From Endomychus coccineus (taxonomy: Eukaryota; Arthropoda; Insecta; Coleoptera; Endomychidae), in NCBI GenBank assembly GCA_958510875.1, contig OY294070.1, positions 43,848,306-43,912,305 of the forward strand: DNA of 64,000 bases, given 5' to 3'. Made by a program: the position numbers and the translations under genes. Every line of letters begins with the position of its first letter. Within the stretch, counting starts at the first letter, position 1. Positions 60,803 to 64,000 of the stretch are shown here, one piece after another. The notes under the pieces are model-generated. The model was not told the origin of the DNA. It ran no database searches and saw only the letters and a program-made list of their open reading frames with translations.

Positions 60803-60984
60803 TCAAAATATAATAAAATAAAACAATTGTACGGCGAGTTTTTTCCATAACTGAATTTTTTTTCCGGTGTTACATCATTTAACAAACTTCAAATTTCCCT
60901 ATAACGTGAAGGCAAATGTGAAAAATTTTCTTTCCGGACAATCTCTTGAAGCACGGGCAAAAAAGTTTCCGTCAGAACTTTGAC

Positions 60985-61260
60985 AGAAAATCAAACGTTG
61001 TACAAGAAATTTGGGTTATTGTTAATACGCTCGACCATAATTTCGCAAAACTATTGCATTCGATCCCAATCATCATCATTTAATTCCTGAATTAATTTAA
61101 TTTTGTACGGACGGAACTTGTGTTTATGTGAAATTCTGAAAACGTTAGATTGGCTAATACCGGAAGCTTCAGAAAGTTGTCGTACAGATATCATGTTTGG
61201 CATATATTGGACATGTCCCAATACCGCCACAACTGTTCCTTCATCATTAACAATTCCAAT
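60985..61260 (-). pseudogene. Mariner/Tc1-like transposase N-terminal fragment, copy 3
   Basis: Same segment as the two other copies, further damaged: G-to-T changes at about 61051-61056 turn RRQEF into a Met and a stop, and the MQSV region reads MISV. The catalytic core is again absent. Confidence 0.65.
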
Positions 61261-61690
61261 GGGTGCCCTTTTTTATCCATTACTGAACCCGTCTCCACAA
61301 ATTTTATTTGTAAAAAAGGCTTAATAGAAATGAGCTTGTACGTTGTACAAATAACCAAAACATTCGAGGTGGCGCATTCGAACAACAAAATTGATTTTTG
61401 GCGAAAACGGTTCATCAAATTTACGTTTTTCATACACCGTTGTAAAGAGGCTTCCAAGACCTTTCAAATGACGTATCACTCAACCCCTCTCCCCTATCCA
61501 ATTAATTTAAAAAGCAAGCAAAGTAACTTCCAAAGATCAAAATGTATGTACCCCAGTATAGTTCCCTAGTTTAGTTTATATTTATAACTTATAACGCATC
61601 TAAGTTCAAAGTGTTAATAAAGAATAATCGATCCTGAAAAATATTCAATTTACGTACATGCTAGAATATATAAGAAAATATTAATTTGAA

Positions 61691-62657
61691 AGTTGTTACT
61701 ATATTAACAAAATCATCGTATCAATTTTGATTAAAACCAAATATTTTTAACTATATTATACTTGGTGAGCCTCCTAAATCTGGCCCTGTATTTACGGTTG
61801 AAAGTCAATCAACTAAAAAACCTGCCAAAAGACTTCGAACGTCTTCTATCCTGCCGTTTTTTCCCATAAACAAAGATTAGGCACCATTTTTAAATATTTG
61901 GACAATTACAAATCAAAATATTACTCAGTTGGAGTTCAAAAAGACGTGTCCTTTACGTCAGAACTAGGACTGCCAACTTTTTTTGAGAAAAATAGCCAAT
62001 TAGTTAAAAAAGAGAAAAAAAAAGTATTTTTCAAATGTGAATCTCTTAATTACATATCTTTTGTGCTGTTAGCACTTGCTAACAAATTGTGGTTATCTTT
62101 GAAAATCTTATAACTAGTTTTACAATACAAGTTTGAGATTTAAATGAATAATGAATTTTTTATTAAATGTATAGACGCTTTATTTCTCTCATCTCGCAAC
62201 TTTACATTCATCAATGAAAAACTCTTTTAGTGAAAGCTGATTTTGCGAGAACGGAGAGCGAATAAGAAATCTCCGCCATTTCTTGAAATATTTCAACTCA
62301 AAATCTGAAACGTAAGGAATCAAAAGTGTTTTGAATGTCGTTTTGCATTTGTGATAACTTTTCAACATGTAAATTTTCCATCAGGCTGGTGTGAAATTTG
62401 AGATAAAACACATCAGAACTTTCCAAACGCATTTTGTGTAATAATTAACATTCGCCCAAAAAACATCTGAAAAACCTCATTTTAGCTCCTATACTTGGGC
62501 TTATTCAACGCATTTTCAATAAACCCAAATTTCCACCAAAAAAATTGTATATCGACCATTACATTATACTGAACAAGAAAAGTTAAACATGAATAAATCT
62601 CTTATTCCATCCTGTAACATTTGCATTTTCTATCTTTATTTATAGGCAAAACTGAAA
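61691..62657 (+). other. AT-rich intergenic sequence upstream of the secreted-protein gene
   Basis: No gene is recognised; a 71-codon Lys-rich frame at 61898-62113 is probably chance. A TTTATTTATAG at about 62634-62644 looks like a splice acceptor 14 bp before the next gene's ATG, so an untranslated first exon may lie in or before this stretch. Confidence 0.4.
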
Positions 62658-63167
62658 ATGGGAGGTATCATCATTTTCCTTCTATTACTTGTATGTTTTG
62701 CTGTGGTTCAGGCTCAACCTGACGGTCGTCTCCCATGCACCGACTATGCGACTCCGGCAATAATTCAGGCGGCTTTGGTGATTTTGCGAGCACTCTGTCC
62801 TGCTGACTACACACTCATATCGGTAAGACCCATTACTACATTGGGGGCAAATCCCCATAGATGGGTTGGTTTGTACAGCAGGGTGGATGGTAATTATGAT
62901 TGCCGCTGTGATAGATTATCACAGTTCAAAGTCGATTTCATGGGGCACACCCCAGTAGGCTGTGCGCTGCATTCGGCAGGAATCGAGTACGATGCGAATG
63001 GCAATCCTTTAGTAAGGATAGAATTTATGGTGAATTGTTATTGTCGGAAATATTCTCGTCCTAGACGAAGAAGACGCTCAACGTCAGATTATTATAGCTC
63101 GAGATGTTCTTCTTGGGAATTTACCCATGAGTACCATTTGTGTACTGTACACACACCATTGCCATAA
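62658..63167 (+). CDS. Secreted cysteine-rich protein of unknown function, 169 aa
   Basis: An intact single-exon frame from ATG 62658 (context GAAAATGG) to TAA 63165-63167. Residues 1-19 form a classic signal peptide (MGGIIIFLLLLVCFAVVQA) with likely cleavage before QPDG. The mature part (about 150 residues) has nine Cys, including a CRC pair (about residues 82-84) and a CYC pair (about 127-129), so disulphides are expected and one Cys may be unpaired. A basic run RPRRRRR at about residues 134-140 looks like a furin-type cleavage site splitting off a Tyr/Ser/His-rich tail. No catalytic motif or known family was recognised. The start is supported by the signal peptide; an acceptor-like sequence just upstream suggests a 5' untranslated exon. 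It could be a salivary, venom or other extracellular protein, but that is speculation. Confidence 0.75.
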   Translation: MGGIIIFLLLLVCFAVVQAQPDGRLPCTDYATPAIIQAALVILRALCPADYTLISVRPITTLGANPHRWVGLYSRVDGNYDCRCDRLSQFKVDFMGHTPVGCALHSAGIEYDANGNPLVRIEFMVNCYCRKYSRPRRRRRSTSDYYSSRCSSWEFTHEYHLCTVHTPLP

Positions 63168-63187
63168 TAACATATAATTAATGAACA

Positions 63188-63193
63188 AATAAA
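63188..63193 (+). terminator. Polyadenylation signal AATAAA
   Basis: The canonical hexamer stands 20 bp after the stop codon of the secreted-protein gene in a very AT-rich stretch; several further AATAAA copies follow (for example near 63235 and 63385). Confidence 0.6.
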
Positions 63194-63442
63194 AAAATTT
63201 ATTTAATATAATTGCATATTATTACAAGTCACAAAATAAAAAAATAGAAACAATATCATTATAACATATAAACATAACAATAGAACTATGAAAAAGAAAA
63301 TAATTATTTCAAAATTTTAGTATTGAAATTCAAATATAATAAGAATCAAATATAACAGAAATCTATATCATAAAACTATTTAATAATAAAATCTAAGAAC
63401 AATCTTTAGTCAATTTTTCAAAATTTGATGTAAAATTAGTTG

Positions 63443-63725
63443 ATCGTGATATTGGAATTGGTCACCCAATATCTATGTGAAGACCCCAAAACCTATCTGG
63501 GTATCGTGATATTGGAATTGGTCAGCCAATATCTATGTGAAGATCCCAACACCTATCTGGGTATCGTGATATTGGAATTGGTCAGCCAATATCTATGTGA
63601 AGACCACAAAACCCATCTGGGTATCGTGATATTGGAATTGGTCAGCCGATATCTATGTGAAGACCACAAAACCCATCTGGGTATCGTGATTCTGGAGTTG
63701 GTCAACCAGTCTCTATGTCATGACC
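63443..63725 (+). repeat. 60-bp minisatellite, about 4.7 copies, with an open frame through it
   Basis: Unit begins ATCGTGATATTGGAATTGGT at 63443, 63503, 63563, 63623 and 63683 (last copy partial and more diverged). The period is exactly 60, so the plus frame 63440-63760 stays open and encodes a 20-residue repeat (GIVILELVSQYLCEDPKTYL). There is no independent sign that this is translated. Confidence 0.9.
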
Positions 63726-63760
63726 GACTTACGGATTTACCTGACGCTTCACTTCATTAA

Positions 63761-64000
63761 TTTTTCTCGTGGTAGAGGGGGAATGAAACGATTTCCACGT
63801 TACTAGTAAAAAGAACGCTGTAATGATTAGAATAACGATTCCTGCTCGGATTATTGATTTATTAAACTCGTATCGACTGGGAGTGTCAGGTATCTTTCAA
63901 TAGGAAATCAATTGAATCCTTCGCAGATACTCGTTGCACGACGCCCAATTCGCGAGTAGAGGGTGATTCGTCACACGGAAATATAAGGTGGGCATTCCGT
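63761..64000. other. Unassigned sequence at the window end
   Basis: No coding or repeat feature is recognised. Confidence 0.4.

Larger units (their letters stand above)
53846..61690 (+). repeat. Three-copy tandem composite repeat (about 3.1, 1.4 and 2.8 kb)
   Basis: Three copies begin with TATTTGTATCAAATTATTTT and end after ATTCAATTTACGTACATGCT. Copy 1 is about 53846-56920, copy 2 about 57220-58590, copy 3 about 58900-61690. Copies 1 and 3 are offset by about 5,041 bp and nearly identical. Copy 2 lacks about 1.7 kb: its start (57220-57270) jumps straight to the TTCTCTTAAATATTATAG segment. Between copies lie extra partial starts (56984 and 58657). Each copy holds a mariner-like fragment; copies 1 and 3 also hold a non-LTR ORF1 fragment on the minus strand. 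Confidence 0.8.

Overview
This window looks like a repeat-dominated stretch of an animal nuclear genome, most likely an insect. It is AT-rich. Its mobile elements are Gypsy LTR, several non-LTR clades, a Polinton/Maverick-type integrase and DNA polymerase B, mariner-like fragments, and repeats starting ACAGGGTGTCCCA. No operons, bacterial genes, rRNA or tRNA were seen. The species cannot be named from the sequence.

Layout: 1-3.76 kb holds non-LTR remnants and unrecognised sequence. 3.77-5.16 kb (minus) is a decayed Polinton-type integrase. 5.17-11.59 kb is a decayed Gypsy polyprotein, split cleanly at 6484-9227 by a 2,744-bp DNA element with terminal inverted repeats that carries a broken gene resembling the uncharacterised DUF7869-like proteins of insects. 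11.6-12.6 kb has a 31-bp tandem repeat and unassigned DNA. 12.6-14.2 kb is a CR1-like non-LTR 5' part (PHD-like ORF1 plus endonuclease). 14.2-15.6 kb has three copies (+,-,+) of a roughly 0.45-kb repeat. 15.9-18.2 kb is a second non-LTR element (ORF1 plus endonuclease, no reverse transcriptase).

19.4-52.2 kb is the most striking region. A Polinton-type DNA polymerase B pseudogene has been blown up from about 2.5 kb to nearly 33 kb because its middle part is tandemly repeated 28 times (20151-51432). The unit is about 1,187 bp, with a shorter 854-bp class. Unique N-terminal and C-terminal polymerase sequence flank the array. All units share the same frameshifts and the same missing Exo III segment, so amplification followed gene death. 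Terminal units keep apparently ancestral residues while internal ones are homogenised. A five-unit block of 5,933 bp is duplicated almost without change.

52.3-53.1 kb (minus) is an intronless matrix-metalloproteinase pseudogene (signal peptide, cysteine switch, HEIGH zinc site, two premature stops, one frameshift). 53.8-61.7 kb is a three-copy tandem of a composite unit containing a non-LTR ORF1 fragment and a mariner-like N-terminal fragment. 62.66-63.17 kb is the only convincingly intact single-copy gene: a 169-aa secreted, cysteine-rich protein of unknown function, followed by a 60-bp minisatellite.

The genes do not form a pathway. The window reads as layered insertions and duplications around one probable host gene and one dead protease gene.
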